Origin: JBGTCY01 sp041748615
Lineage (GTDB): Bacteria > Bacteroidota > Bacteroidia > Chitinophagales > CAIOSU01
Length of the DNA stretch: 64,000 nucleotides
Assembly: GCA_041748615.1 (NCBI GenBank)
Contig: JBGTCY010000015.1
Coordinates: 24,486-88,485 of the forward strand
Direction of reading: 5' to 3'
Made by a program: the position numbers and the translations under genes. The notes under the pieces were generated by a model, which was not told the DNA's origin, ran no database searches, and saw nothing but the letters and a program-made list of their open reading frames with translations. Of the stretch, positions 18,837 to 29,309 are shown piece after piece (positions within the stretch are counted from its first letter, which is position 1; each line of letters begins with the position of its first letter).

Positions 18837-21800
18837 ATGATGAGTTTTTTTTCCGGGAAAATTTTTTTACCCCTTGTTCTGATTTTATTGATTTTACTTG
18901 GGAAAGAAGTTTCCGCAACACATGCCGTAGGGATTGACCTGAGTTATGAATGTCTTGGTGGAAATCAATATCGTTTCACGTTGAATTTTTATCGTGATTG
19001 TGTGGGAGTGAGCGCTCCCACTTCAGCAGGTATCAACTTATTTTCAGCCTCCTGTAATGTCAACACGACCATCAATCTTTCCCGAATCAGTTTTACTGAA
19101 ATTTCTCCGATTTGTCCAGCTCAGTTCCCCCAAAGTTCCTGCAGCGGTGGTTCGTTGCCCGGTATTCAGCAATATATTTATTCCAGTGTTTATACCTTAC
19201 CCCAGGAATGCAATGATTGGATAATTAGTTACACTTTGTGTTGCCGGAATTATGCCATCACCAACCTTTCAAGTCCGGGCAATCAGAATATTTATGTTGA
19301 AGCCGGAATAAATAATACCAATGGCTTGTGCAATAATTCACCGGTGTTTACCACCTTGCCGGTTCCTTATTTTTGCGCCAATCAAGATTTTAATTACAAT
19401 CATGGCGCGGTGGATATTGATGGCGACTCATTGGTTTACTCTTTAATTCAGCCACGGACCAACCGTACCACTTTTATTCCTTATGTATCGGGATTTACAC
19501 CCACCAATCCCTTGCTGACCAATTCCGGTTTCGGCTTTGATACACAAACCGGACAGATGACGTTCAACGCACGAAATAATCAGCAGGCTGTGGTAACCGT
19601 CAGAGTTGAAGAATACCGCAACGGAGTGTTAATTGGATACACAATTCGTGATTTGCAATTGGTAGTGCTGCCTTGCACAAATATTTTACCAACCGCCTCA
19701 GGCATCAATGGCACTACGAATTATTCCATTAACATTTGCGCGGGATTTCCCTTGTGTTTTGATATTAACACCATAGACCCCGATGCCGGTCAGACTACCA
19801 CACTCACCTACAATGGCGGCATTCAGGGCGCATCATTTAATATTTCCGGCTCACCTTTTCAAAACGGAACATTTTGCTGGACGCCCACTCCCAATGATAT
19901 CGGTTCTCATAATTTTTCCATTACTGTGGTGGATGATGCTTGCCCGATAGTTGGCAGAAATGCTTACACCTACACCATCAATGTCACGCCAAATCCTAAT
20001 CCTCCCATCAATGTTGGTCCTGACTTAGATATCTGCGAAGGAGGTTGTGTTCAGTTAGATGAACTCAATCGCCCTGCCGGAGTCGTGTATTCGTGGTCGC
20101 CTGCTTCCGGACTTTCCAATTCGAACATTCCGAATCCGACAGCTTGTCCGCAGGTGACAACTGTATATACACTTTCCGCAACGTATCCTGACGCTTGTGC
20201 TGCCGCAGACCAGGTTAGGGTGACCGTTCGTCCATCCTCTCCTGTTTCGATATTCCCGAAAACCGCGGTGGTGTGTGCCGGAGCCTCCATTCAATTGACT
20301 GCAACCACTGACCCCGGTGTTAATTTGCTTTGGAGCAACGGAGCTACAACCACTTCTACCGTTGTCACACCAACCGCAACAGGAATCTACACGGTACAAT
20401 CCACCAACCAGTATGGATGTACGGAAAGTGACACCGCTTTTATCACATACAGCCCGCCTCCTCCACCACAGGTTTGTAACAATATTTATGTAACACCTAA
20501 CGGCAGCGGAGGAGGATTATCGCCCAATGATCCCACGGATATTGTTACCGCGGTTTCATTGGCGCAATGCAATAATCTGACGATTAAAATGGCAATCGGC
20601 ACTTACACGATTGATGAACCATTGACGATTTCAAGTTTACTGACGATTGAAGGCGGATTTGAACCCGCGAATAACTGGCGGAAATCCAGTCAGCCCGGGG
20701 CGACAACGATTTTCAGAAGCAACCTCAATCCTGAAGGACCACCGAATGCGCAACGCATCGTAGCGTTGTATGCCAACGGAGCAATTTTCTGGCGATTGCA
20801 GGATTTGACCATTACAACGGCTGACGGCACACCCACCGGTCAGGAGGGGATGTCCACGTATGGATTGCATTTAACCGCATGTTCGGATTATGAAATCGTT
20901 CGCTGTCAAATCACAGCAGGCAACGCTTCAGCCGGTGAGAATGGCGCAGCGCCACCCGGAATCGGAGGCGCGGCAGGCGGAGGCAATGGCGGCAATGGTG
21001 GAACAGGTGCAAACGGTTGCGGCAATCCAGGACCGGGCGGCAATGGAGGTGCAGGAAATGGAGGTGCAGGAGGGGGCACCGGTACAGACACCGGCAGCGG
21101 TGGATTTTGCTGTGGAAGTTCACGCCCGCCAAGCGGAACTCCCGGACAAAACGGAGGCAACGGGACAAGTTATAATCCCGGTGATATTCCGGCTATACCT
21201 CAACCATCATCCGGTTTTTTCACCCCAACGGCACAAAGCGACAACGGAGGTTCAGGATTTGGCGGTGGGGGGGGTGGTGGTGGCGGTGGTTCGCGAGGGG
21301 GTACATGTGTCTGTATTGATTGTGCCGGAAACACCGGTGGAGCGGGCGGTAATGGCGGTGGCGGTGGATTAGGCGGTGGTGGCGGTTTTGGTGGTGGAGC
21401 CTCTTTTGGCGTTTACCTGTTTGGCGGCACCTCCGGAAATTTTACAGATGTAGTCATCAACTCAGGAACTGCCGGAAACGGAGGCATCGGTGGAGCGGGA
21501 CAACCCGGTGCACCCGGACAACCCGGTGCAACAGGCGCAAATACCGGTGCCTGTGTGTGCGGTAATCCTCAAGGCGCTGATGGCGGTAATGGCGGTGCAG
21601 GTGGTAATGGCGGGCGCGGGCGCGATGGCGCTCCGGGTATCAATGGGGATATTTTTTCTGAAGGAGGAACAGCTTCTATTCTCAATGGAGGTGTTCCGCA
21701 AAACATTACTCCGGGTGCAGGAAGTGTCAATGACTTCAACTTCGCGGCACAGCCTGTTATTTTCGCTGAAAATATTTCCTGCGCCAACCGCCCGATGGAA

Positions 21801-23933
21801 TTTTCCGCTGCCGCTTCCGGCAATTGGAATTTCGGAACCAATTCAACTCCTCAAACTCCGACCGGTGCGAATGTTACAACAGCGTTTGCTACGGTTGGCA
21901 GAAAAAATATTATTTACAGCAATCAAACGTATTCAGGATTTGTTCGCATCGCGATTGATAACGGCACCTATCTTCCTGAAATTCTCAGCACCGCGCGGTT
22001 GATTGCACCGCGCACTTATTTCCTTTGCTCAGGCAGTATCGCGGATTTCACTTCGCCCACTCCCGGTATCAATTATGCCTGGGATTTTGGCGGAGCATTA
22101 AATCCAAATACTTACAGCACCCAAAATGTGATTGGACAGACCTTCAATACGGTCGGCACTTTCATTATCAAACTGGAAGTTGAGACAGATTGCTGCGGAT
22201 GGACATTGCCTGACTCGGTTACTTTGGTTGTAGAAGAAGGCGCGACCGTCAACTTCTCAGGTGACCTTGATTTATGCCCGGGAGAATCTACTGTTATCAC
22301 ATTGAGCGGAGCAAGCAGTTTTAATGTAATTCCCGGTATCGGAACATTGCAGGGACCTCAAACAAGTTTCACAATAAGTCCTTTAGCAACTACTGACTTT
22401 CTGATAACCGGATTAAGTCCGTCTGGTGTCTGTTCTACCCTCGCGCCACTGACAGTGAATGTTTATTCAATCCCTTCTATTACAATGAGCGCTATTCCCG
22501 CTGTTTGCAGCAATGAAGGCAGTGCTACCGCTACGGTCACCGGAGGCAGCGGCAGTTATGGCTATTTATGGAATGACCAAAATGCGCAACAAACTCAGAC
22601 TGCATCTAATCTTTACCCAGGAAATTACATTGTTACAGTAAGCGACCTTGTTTCAGGTTGTGAAAATATCGGGTATGTTTTTGTTTCCACCGGTGGTCCG
22701 ATGGTTTACATTCAAAATACTACCAACGTATCTTGTTATGGGGGTAATGAAGGCACAGCCGGAGCAGCGGGAACAGGAGGGGTGCCTCCTTATACTTTCG
22801 CATGGGACAATGGATTGCAGGGCGCAAATGTTACAGGTCTTGCCGCGGGTGAATATGTGGTTACTGTGACGGATAATGCAGGCTGCACTTCGATTGCCAC
22901 CGCTTTTATCAATCAGCCGGACTCGATGGTTGTAGATATCTTTCCAATTGGCGCATCACTTTGTTTTGGAGTAACGGATGGCAGTTTGTTCGCGCAGGCG
23001 GATGCCGGAAATGGCAACTATACTTACCAATGGTATTTTGACGCGAATTTCACTTCTCCTGTTCCCGGAGCGACCGACACCGCCCGTAATCTTTCTACCG
23101 GAATGTATTACGTCAGAGCGATTGACCAGCTTGGGTGCATTGCTGAAAATTCTTTCGAAATTGGGGGAGCAGGACAACCGTATGTGCTGGATGAAATCAC
23201 CGTCAACCCTTCCTGCTTTGGCGGCAGCAACGGGCAAATCACGCTGATTGTTTCAGGCGCTGCCGGTGGCTATTCTTATCAATGGAGTAATTCACTGTCT
23301 GACAGCATTGCCAGCGGACTCACCGCGGGTGATTATCTGATTACGATTACAGATGTGGATGGATGCGACACGGTGATGAATATTACTTTGAACAATCCTC
23401 CTGCCGCTACAGTGGAAGTTATTCCTTCAGACACGACCATCATGTTTGGCAATAGTGTTCAGTTGACTTCCATTTATCAAAATGATAATCCGGGAACGGG
23501 TACGCCAGAATATGGATGGACGCCAGTCACCGCGCTCAGTTGCACGAATTGTCCGAACCCTATTGCCAGCCCGGAAGAAACGATTACCTATACATTAGTT
23601 GTCACTGATGCGAACGGATGTCTTGCGCAAAACACAGCGATTGTGAAATTGGATTATGAAGTCGGACTTTGGGTGCCAAACGCGTTCTCACCCAATGAAG
23701 ACGGAGTGAATGACGTGTTTTTTGTTTATGGCACCGGCATCACACGGCTGAACTTCAAAATTTTCGACCGCTGGGGCGAAAAGATTTTTGAGAGTAACAA
23801 TATCAACACCGGATGGGATGGCACCTATAAGGGTAAATTAATGCTGCCGGGCGTGTATGTCTATTATGTGGAAGCCTTCTTCATGGACAATTCACGCAAA
23901 GCGCTGAAAGGCAGCGTAACGCTGATTCGCTGA
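18837..23933 (+). CDS. Giant T9SS type-B sorted surface protein with beta-helix and glycine-rich insert
   Basis: 1698 residues from the ATG at 18837 (signal peptide SGKIFLPLVLILLILLG); a TTG at 18786 is in frame but lies within the promoter candidate. Order: Cys-containing N-terminal domain common in Bacteroidota surface proteins (T-H-A-V-G-I-D-L start), cadherin/Ig-like modules, a right-handed beta-helix-like part (~580-700), a Gly/Asn/Ala-rich tract (~700-940), a PKD-like module (WDFGG, ~1075-1130), two SprB-like repeats (~1298-1362 and ~1456-1521), an LSCTNCPNPIASP stalk and a C-terminal sorting domain from ~1611 (VPNAFSPNEDGVND, DRWGEKIF, GWDGTYKG). It is presumably surface-displayed and adhesive. 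PorP copy 3 precedes it. Ligand unknown. Confidence 0.9.
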   Translation: MMSFFSGKIFLPLVLILLILLGKEVSATHAVGIDLSYECLGGNQYRFTLNFYRDCVGVSAPTSAGINLFSASCNVNTTINLSRISFTEISPICPAQFPQSSCSGGSLPGIQQYIYSSVYTLPQECNDWIISYTLCCRNYAITNLSSPGNQNIYVEAGINNTNGLCNNSPVFTTLPVPYFCANQDFNYNHGAVDIDGDSLVYSLIQPRTNRTTFIPYVSGFTPTNPLLTNSGFGFDTQTGQMTFNARNNQQAVVTVRVEEYRNGVLIGYTIRDLQLVVLPCTNILPTASGINGTTNYSINICAGFPLCFDINTIDPDAGQTTTLTYNGGIQGASFNISGSPFQNGTFCWTPTPNDIGSHNFSITVVDDACPIVGRNAYTYTINVTPNPNPPINVGPDLDICEGGCVQLDELNRPAGVVYSWSPASGLSNSNIPNPTACPQVTTVYTLSATYPDACAAADQVRVTVRPSSPVSIFPKTAVVCAGASIQLTATTDPGVNLLWSNGATTTSTVVTPTATGIYTVQSTNQYGCTESDTAFITYSPPPPPQVCNNIYVTPNGSGGGLSPNDPTDIVTAVSLAQCNNLTIKMAIGTYTIDEPLTISSLLTIEGGFEPANNWRKSSQPGATTIFRSNLNPEGPPNAQRIVALYANGAIFWRLQDLTITTADGTPTGQEGMSTYGLHLTACSDYEIVRCQITAGNASAGENGAAPPGIGGAAGGGNGGNGGTGANGCGNPGPGGNGGAGNGGAGGGTGTDTGSGGFCCGSSRPPSGTPGQNGGNGTSYNPGDIPAIPQPSSGFFTPTAQSDNGGSGFGGGGGGGGGGSRGGTCVCIDCAGNTGGAGGNGGGGGLGGGGGFGGGASFGVYLFGGTSGNFTDVVINSGTAGNGGIGGAGQPGAPGQPGATGANTGACVCGNPQGADGGNGGAGGNGGRGRDGAPGINGDIFSEGGTASILNGGVPQNITPGAGSVNDFNFAAQPVIFAENISCANRPMEFSAAASGNWNFGTNSTPQTPTGANVTTAFATVGRKNIIYSNQTYSGFVRIAIDNGTYLPEILSTARLIAPRTYFLCSGSIADFTSPTPGINYAWDFGGALNPNTYSTQNVIGQTFNTVGTFIIKLEVETDCCGWTLPDSVTLVVEEGATVNFSGDLDLCPGESTVITLSGASSFNVIPGIGTLQGPQTSFTISPLATTDFLITGLSPSGVCSTLAPLTVNVYSIPSITMSAIPAVCSNEGSATATVTGGSGSYGYLWNDQNAQQTQTASNLYPGNYIVTVSDLVSGCENIGYVFVSTGGPMVYIQNTTNVSCYGGNEGTAGAAGTGGVPPYTFAWDNGLQGANVTGLAAGEYVVTVTDNAGCTSIATAFINQPDSMVVDIFPIGASLCFGVTDGSLFAQADAGNGNYTYQWYFDANFTSPVPGATDTARNLSTGMYYVRAIDQLGCIAENSFEIGGAGQPYVLDEITVNPSCFGGSNGQITLIVSGAAGGYSYQWSNSLSDSIASGLTAGDYLITITDVDGCDTVMNITLNNPPAATVEVIPSDTTIMFGNSVQLTSIYQNDNPGTGTPEYGWTPVTALSCTNCPNPIASPEETITYTLVVTDANGCLAQNTAIVKLDYEVGLWVPNAFSPNEDGVNDVFFVYGTGITRLNFKIFDRWGEKIFESNNINTGWDGTYKGKLMLPGVYVYYVEAFFMDNSRKALKGSVTLIR
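20930..21650 (+). repeat. Glycine-rich low-complexity coding tract inside the giant surface protein
   Basis: About 240 codons dominated by GGN with Asn, Ala and Pro, in short G-G-x-G and G-N-G-G units with scattered Cys pairs (C-V-C). The DNA is locally GC-rich and repetitive. Composition recalls PE_PGRS-type or polyglycine-II arrays, and it interrupts the beta-helix region. Repetition makes length variation by slippage plausible. Confidence 0.7.
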
Positions 23934-23950
23934 TAAGTAAAGATTCAATC

Positions 23951-24847
23951 TTAATTTCCATCCAACGCTGCCGCACCGCTGACGATTTCAGTCAACTCGG
24001 TGGTGATGGCGGCTTGGCGGGCGCGGTTATAGGAAATTTTCAAATCGCGCAGCAGTTCGGTGGCGTTATCAGTGGCTTTATCCATCGCAGTCATGCGGGC
24101 GCCATGCTCGGAAGCGTTATTGTCGAGTACGGCTTTGTAAAACTGCGTTTTAAGGATTTTTGGAACAAGATATTCGAGGATTTCTTTCTTGCCAGGCTCG
24201 TAAATAAAATCCGGTACTTTTTTGTTTTTTTCCGCATTCACTGATTCCATTTTCGGAATGGGGAGAAAAGGCTCATTGGTGATAATTTGAGTAGCAGCGT
24301 TTTTAAAATGGCTGTAAACAAACTCCACCGAATCATATTTACCGCTGAGAAAACCATTCATGGCATAATCGGCAGCTTTGGATACCTGTTCAAAATTTAA
24401 ATTGAAAAACAAACCCAGAAAATCTTTATTGACCGGGTAAGCCTCTTTTTTGAAATAACCATAACCCTTACTGCCGATGGTCATAATTTCTACTTTCCCC
24501 CGGCTCGCCTGTTCTTTATATTTATTCTGAATTAAAAAACGGGTTTGCTTAATCAAGTTGGTATTAAATCCGCCACAAAGACCTTTGTCGGAAGTAATGA
24601 GGATAATCAAAACACTTTTTAATTCCCTTTTTTTGGCAAACTCAATCTGCAAATCACCTTCATTCCCGGAGAGAATATTACTCAGCATTTCAGAAAGCTT
24701 CAAAGAATATGGACGCATCTGTGTAATCGCTTCCTGCGCCCTTCTCAATTTTGCAGCCGAAACCATTTTCATGGCTTTGGTAATCTGCTGTGTTGAGATG
24801 ACCGACTGAATGCGTGTTCTGACCTCTTTTAATTTACCTCCGGGCAT
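23951..24847 (-). CDS. atpG: ATP synthase F1 gamma subunit
   Basis: 298 residues. The N-terminal helix (LKEVRTRIQSVISTQQITKAM) and C-terminal helix (MTAMDKATDNATELL with N-R-A-R-Q-A-A-I-T-T-E) form the rotor shaft; both signatures are conserved. It turns inside the alpha3beta3 head to couple proton flow to ATP synthesis. It is the last gene of the atp cluster here; no atpD or atpC follows, and the convergent giant surface gene ends 17 bp away. Confidence 0.97.
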   Translation of the reverse strand: MPGGKLKEVRTRIQSVISTQQITKAMKMVSAAKLRRAQEAITQMRPYSLKLSEMLSNILSGNEGDLQIEFAKKRELKSVLIILITSDKGLCGGFNTNLIKQTRFLIQNKYKEQASRGKVEIMTIGSKGYGYFKKEAYPVNKDFLGLFFNLNFEQVSKAADYAMNGFLSGKYDSVEFVYSHFKNAATQIITNEPFLPIPKMESVNAEKNKKVPDFIYEPGKKEILEYLVPKILKTQFYKAVLDNNASEHGARMTAMDKATDNATELLRDLKISYNRARQAAITTELTEIVSGAAALDGN

Positions 24848-24953
24848 GCTGGTTTATAGTTTATAGTCTAATGTTTAATGTTGAAAGTTGAAATGAAACA
24901 TTTAAGTAGATGGATTAAGAAATTTTGAAGGCATATTTGATAAACTTCAACTC

Positions 24954-26534
24954 TTAACCTTTAAACTTCTCTACCAACTCCTTTGCCAATCCCTCAATCG
25001 TTTTTATCACATCATCTTTAAATTCACCGGCTCTCAATGAATCAAGTTCTTTGCGGAAACGGGTTTCCAATTGCAGATGGAATTCTTTTTCGAATTCATT
25101 CACTTTATTGACCGGCACTTTGCTCAACAAACCTTTCGTACCGCAATAGATGATAGCAATCTGGTTTTCTACCGCGAGGGGTGAATGCAGATTCTGCTTC
25201 AGGATTTCCACGTTGCGCGCGCCTTTGTCCAACACCGCTTTGGTAGCAGGGTCAAGGTCGGAGCCGAACTTGGAAAATGCTTCCAATTCACGATATTGAG
25301 CCTGGTCGAGTTTCAGCGTACCCGCCACTTTTTTCATTGATTTAATCTGGGCGTTACCACCTACACGTGACACCGAAATACCTACGTTGATAGCGGGACG
25401 CACACCGGCATTAAACAGGTTGGTTTCCAAAAATATCTGTCCATCGGTGATGGAAATCACGTTGGTGGGGATGTATGCAGAAACGTCACCCGCCTGTGTT
25501 TCGATAATCGGCAAAGCTGTCAATGAACCTCCACCTTTAACAATCGGTTTCAGGTTGTCTGGCAAGTCATTCATGTTTTTTGCAATATCATCTTTCTCGA
25601 TAATTTTCGCGGCACGTTCCAGCAAACGGGAGTGCAAATAGAACACGTCACCGGGATATGCTTCGCGTCCGGGAGGACGTTTCAGCAACAACGAAACTTC
25701 ACGATAAGATACCGCCTGTTTTGACAAATCGTCATAAACAATCAATGCCGGACGTCCGGTATCGCGGAAATACTCACCAATGGAACAACCGGAAAAAGGA
25801 GCATAAACCTGCAAGGGTGCCGGGTCGGAAGCGGTTGCTGCAACAATCACCGTGTATGCCATCGCGCCATGGTCTTCCAATGTTTTGGCTACGTTGGCAA
25901 CGGTGGACGCTTTTTGCCCGCAAGCCACATAGATACAATAAACAGGTTCACCGCGGTCGTAAAATTCTTTTTGATTGATAATTGTATCCAAAGCGATGGC
26001 GGTTTTACCGGTTTGACGGTCACCGATAATCAACTCACGCTGACCGCGACCAATCGGAATCATCGCGTCAATCGCTTTAATACCGGTTTGAAGCGGCTCT
26101 TTCACCGGTTGGCGGTAAATCACTCCGGGCGCTTTTCTTTCCAACGGCATCTCAAATAATTCACCCTGAATCGGACCTTTTCCGTCAATCGGTGCGCCCA
26201 GGGTATTCACCACGCGACCAACCATGCCCTCCCCTACATTGATGGATGCAATCACTCCTGTTCTGCGCACGGAAACGCCTTCGCGAATATCCTGTGAACC
26301 TCCCATGAGAATCACACCCACATTATCTTCCTCAAGGTTCATCACAATCGCGCGAACTCCGTTTTCAAATTCCACTAACTCACCGGCTCTCGCTTTTGTG
26401 AGTCCGTAAACGCGGGCAATACCATCGCCCACTTCCAAAACAGTACCCACCTCTTCAAGGTCGGCTTCGGATTTGATGCCGGAAAGCTGCGCTCTCAGGA
26501 TTGCAGAAATTTCATCGGCTTTTACTTCTACCAT
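24954..26534 (-). CDS. atpA: ATP synthase F1 alpha subunit
   Basis: 526 residues, slightly longer than the ~500-513 of many bacteria because of a stretched C-terminal region. Walker A GDRQTGKT occupies 171-178, and the alpha signature [13 protein letters not shown] with the arginine finger is present. It forms the non-catalytic nucleotide-binding sites of the F1 head. It follows atpH by 22 bp and precedes atpG by about 106 bp of gene-free sequence. Confidence 0.97.
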   Translation of the reverse strand: MVEVKADEISAILRAQLSGIKSEADLEEVGTVLEVGDGIARVYGLTKARAGELVEFENGVRAIVMNLEEDNVGVILMGGSQDIREGVSVRRTGVIASINVGEGMVGRVVNTLGAPIDGKGPIQGELFEMPLERKAPGVIYRQPVKEPLQTGIKAIDAMIPIGRGQRELIIGDRQTGKTAIALDTIINQKEFYDRGEPVYCIYVACGQKASTVANVAKTLEDHGAMAYTVIVAATASDPAPLQVYAPFSGCSIGEYFRDTGRPALIVYDDLSKQAVSYREVSLLLKRPPGREAYPGDVFYLHSRLLERAAKIIEKDDIAKNMNDLPDNLKPIVKGGGSLTALPIIETQAGDVSAYIPTNVISITDGQIFLETNLFNAGVRPAINVGISVSRVGGNAQIKSMKKVAGTLKLDQAQYRELEAFSKFGSDLDPATKAVLDKGARNVEILKQNLHSPLAVENQIAIIYCGTKGLLSKVPVNKVNEFEKEFHLQLETRFRKELDSLRAGEFKDDVIKTIEGLAKELVEKFKG

Positions 26535-26556
26535 TTTATCTTGCTTTTAAAATGCG

Positions 26557-27120
26557 TTAACGTAAATTTTTTAAATACTCATTGTTTTCGAGTCCTTTCC
26601 TATAGATGCCCAGGTTCTTCGAAATGCTGGCATCATATCTTTTATCTCCGTATCGGAGAATAAATCCTCCGATTAAACTTTCATCAATCTCGGTAGTGAG
26701 TTTCACATTTTTCAGTTGCGCCTGCACTTTCACCTTGCTGATTAACTTGTCAATTTCGGTTTTGTCCATAGGCGCGGCAATGGTGAGCCGAACCTGCGTG
26801 ATTTCACTGAATACATCATACTGCCGGAGGAAACTATCCACGATGTCTTTCAGAAAAACATCTCTTTTTTTGCGGGTAATCAGTTTAAAAAAAGTCATGG
26901 TCAACTCTCCGACCTTACCTTTGGTGACCGATTCGATGATTTTTAATTTCTTGTCACTGCTAATCACCGGACTGCTTAAAACCACTCTGAATTCCCTGCT
27001 GATTTCCATCAACTTTTTAAGATAAAGCTGGTCCTGGTAAACCTCCTCCAACTTCCCTTTTTCTACCGCGAAGTCAAGCAATGATTTGGCATATCGTGTG
27101 GCTAATCGAATCGAGTGCAT
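26557..27120 (-). CDS. atpH: ATP synthase F1 delta subunit
   Basis: 187 residues with the delta/OSCP pattern: ARQRYAKSLLDFA-like N-terminus (A-T-R-Y-A-K-S-L-L-D-F-A) and a C-terminal region containing ESLIGGFILRYGDKRYDASI. It links the peripheral b-subunit stalk to the top of F1. Two bases separate its ATG from the upstream atpF stop, implying translational coupling. Confidence 0.95.
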   Translation of the reverse strand: MHSIRLATRYAKSLLDFAVEKGKLEEVYQDQLYLKKLMEISREFRVVLSSPVISSDKKLKIIESVTKGKVGELTMTFFKLITRKKRDVFLKDIVDSFLRQYDVFSEITQVRLTIAAPMDKTEIDKLISKVKVQAQLKNVKLTTEIDESLIGGFILRYGDKRYDASISKNLGIYRKGLENNEYLKNLR

Positions 27121-27121
27121 T

Positions 27122-27619
27122 TCAGTTCAACTTCATTTCATGAACAATACCGGCTACATACTTATCGTGTTCCTGCTTGTCTTTCAATTCACGTTTGAGG
27201 ATTTCCTCAGAAATTTTAACCGCCAGCAATCCTACCTGATTTTTCACATCCGTCAGGGCTGCCATCTTCTGGTTCTCAATTTCACGCTTGGCGTTTTCCA
27301 CGATTTTGTGGGCTTCCTCTCTCGCTTTTTCTTTCGCCTCATTAATCATTCTATCCTGTACTTCGCGCGCCTCCTTCAGGATTTTGCCGCGTTCTTCTTT
27401 CGCCTCCGCAAGAATCTTTTCATTGTCGGATTTCAGCTTCGCCATTTCATCACGGGCTTTTTCCGCTTCATGCAATGAGCGTTCAATAGATTGCTCACGC
27501 TCATCAAGGGCGGAGAGAATGGGTTTCCACGCGAACTTTTTCAAAATGAAAAGCACGGAGATAAAAACTATCAGGGTCCACAGTAGTAACCCCGGATCCG
27601 GATTCAGCAGATTATCCAT
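27122..27619 (-). CDS. atpF: ATP synthase F0 b subunit
   Basis: 165 residues: one N-terminal transmembrane helix (GLLLWTLIVFISVLFILKKF) and a long charged coiled coil (roughly 35-140), the peripheral stator stalk. Between atpE and atpH as in standard atp operons; 89 bp separate it from atpE. Confidence 0.95.
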   Translation of the reverse strand: MDNLLNPDPGLLLWTLIVFISVLFILKKFAWKPILSALDEREQSIERSLHEAEKARDEMAKLKSDNEKILAEAKEERGKILKEAREVQDRMINEAKEKAREEAHKIVENAKREIENQKMAALTDVKNQVGLLAVKISEEILKRELKDKQEHDKYVAGIVHEMKLN

Positions 27620-27708
27620 AGCTGTTTTTTAATCATCAATAAATAAAACCCCCATCTGAATTTCTGAAAATTCGATGAAGCAACGCTCTGTTCAGAGCCG
27701 ACTTGCAA

Positions 27709-27954
27709 TTAACCGTTTGCCAGCAAACAAATTACCGCACCAAACAGCGCCACACCTTCGATGAAGGCTGCAAGGATTAAAGCGGTTGTTCTGACATCAC
27801 CGCTTGCCTCAGGCTGACGGGCAATGGCTTCTGTAGCGCTGCCGCCAATTCTGCCGATACCAAGACCGGTTCCCAATACGACTAAACCTACACCGATACC
27901 TGCTCCGAGAGGTCCAAAAGATTCAATTGCAAGAAAGATAGTGTCTAATAACAT
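27709..27954 (-). CDS. atpE: ATP synthase F0 c subunit
   Basis: 81 residues, a two-helix hairpin. Helix 1 has the Gly-rich ring-packing motif (GAGIGVGLVVLGTGLGIG), the loop has A-R-Q-P-E, and helix 2 carries the ion-binding Glu66 in AAFIEGVALFG. I see no Gln in helix 1 of the kind found in sodium-binding rings, which favours protons as the coupling ion (inference). Confidence 0.96.
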   Translation of the reverse strand: MLLDTIFLAIESFGPLGAGIGVGLVVLGTGLGIGRIGGSATEAIARQPEASGDVRTTALILAAFIEGVALFGAVICLLANG

Positions 27955-27993
27955 TTTTAATGATTGTTTATGGTTAAAAAAATATTTTCCTGA

Positions 27994-29133
27994 TTAATGA
28001 TGTGCCGGTTCTTCCACTGCCTGACCGATAAATAAAGCCGTCAACAGCGTGAAGATATATGCCTGCAAAGCGGCAACCAGCAATTTGATTAAATACATAA
28101 ATACCGTGAAGGCAACCATCGCCACACCAACTCCCAACGAACCCGCTTTGCCAATCTGCGGTCCTAAAATAAATATCAGGCTAATCAGGCTCAACACCAG
28201 GATGTGACCGGCAGTGATGTTCGCGAACAAACGAATCATCAAGGCAAAGGGTTTGGTGATGATGCCTACCAATTCAATCGGAATCAAAATAAACTTTACC
28301 GGAACAGGAACGCCCGGAGGCCAAAGCATGTGTCCCCAGTAATGTTTGTTGCCACTGCCTACAATTAAAAGGAGGGAGAGGACCGCTAAGATAAATGTGA
28401 CCGCGATATTTCCTGTGACATTGGTGGAGCCGGGGAAAAAGGGTACCAAGCCAATCAGGTTATTTATCCAAATGAAAAAGAATAAAGTGAGCAGATAAGG
28501 TAAATACTTGTTGTATTTTTTTTCTCCGATGGATTTGCGGGCGATTTCATCCCGCACGAAAATGATGATTGGCTCAAGAAACGACTGCATTCCCTTCGGA
28601 GCTTTTCCTTCGCGGGTTCGGTAGGCATTGGCAGCGGGAATAAACAGTAAAAACATCACCAACACACCCACCATCATACTGAACACATTTTTAGTAATGG
28701 AAATATCATAAAAACCCGCCCTGGAAACTTCAAAATTTTGTCCCTGATAAATCACCTGCGCTTGCCCGTTTTCACCGGTAGTCCAGTCCACTTCTACATT
28801 TCCGGCCGGGAAGTCGCCTTCCGCTTTCATGAGCCTGCCGTGGTTAAGTACGAACCCGTCAATGGCGTTTTTTCCATGATGAAACTTACTTGAAAGCATG
28901 AATCGCAATCCGGTTTCTTGAGAATAAAAAATGACCGGCAAGGGGAAAGACAAATCCCCGACAATATGAAATTCATTCTGGTCGCCAATGTGGTGAGCAA
29001 TCATCGCGGTTGGGTCAAACTTGCCCTCTTTGTTTCCGGCAGCAAAACTGTCGAGCGGAAAAAATGCACAGAATAAAAATAATGAAAAGACGAATATTAA
29101 AACTTCGCTTCTTTGTTTCTCTTTAATTTCCAA
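27994..29133 (-). CDS. atpB: ATP synthase F0 a subunit with extended N-terminus
   Basis: 379 residues versus ~250-270 for typical bacterial a subunits. The extra part is an N-terminal signal-like segment (FVFSLFLFCAFFPL) and a soluble ~130-residue domain before the first core helix, an arrangement seen in Bacteroidota. The core has the essential stator Arg in MIRLFANITAGH and several transmembrane helices. It is the first gene of the atp cluster; the ~176 bp upstream includes a TATCTTCG box (29193-29186, minus strand) that may be its promoter. Confidence 0.95.
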   Translation of the reverse strand: MEIKEKQRSEVLIFVFSLFLFCAFFPLDSFAAGNKEGKFDPTAMIAHHIGDQNEFHIVGDLSFPLPVIFYSQETGLRFMLSSKFHHGKNAIDGFVLNHGRLMKAEGDFPAGNVEVDWTTGENGQAQVIYQGQNFEVSRAGFYDISITKNVFSMMVGVLVMFLLFIPAANAYRTREGKAPKGMQSFLEPIIIFVRDEIARKSIGEKKYNKYLPYLLTLFFFIWINNLIGLVPFFPGSTNVTGNIAVTFILAVLSLLLIVGSGNKHYWGHMLWPPGVPVPVKFILIPIELVGIITKPFALMIRLFANITAGHILVLSLISLIFILGPQIGKAGSLGVGVAMVAFTVFMYLIKLLVAALQAYIFTLLTALFIGQAVEEPAHH

Positions 29134-29309
29134 GTAGTTAGAGTTGATTTTTCTTGATTTTGAAGCATTTTCCTTAAAATCGGTGCGAAGATAGACACTT
29201 TTAAATGATTTGGAAAAAAATTAAGCGATGATTTTGTTTTTCATGCCTAAAAATCATCCGTTAGCTTCTCCGAGAAGGAGATTATGAAAATTTTCAGAGA
29301 TGCCTTTAG

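Noticed and set aside
20906..21841. Open frames opposite and out of frame with the glycine-rich tract
   Set aside because: Pro-rich or Arg/His-rich products result from translating repetitive GGN codons in wrong frames.
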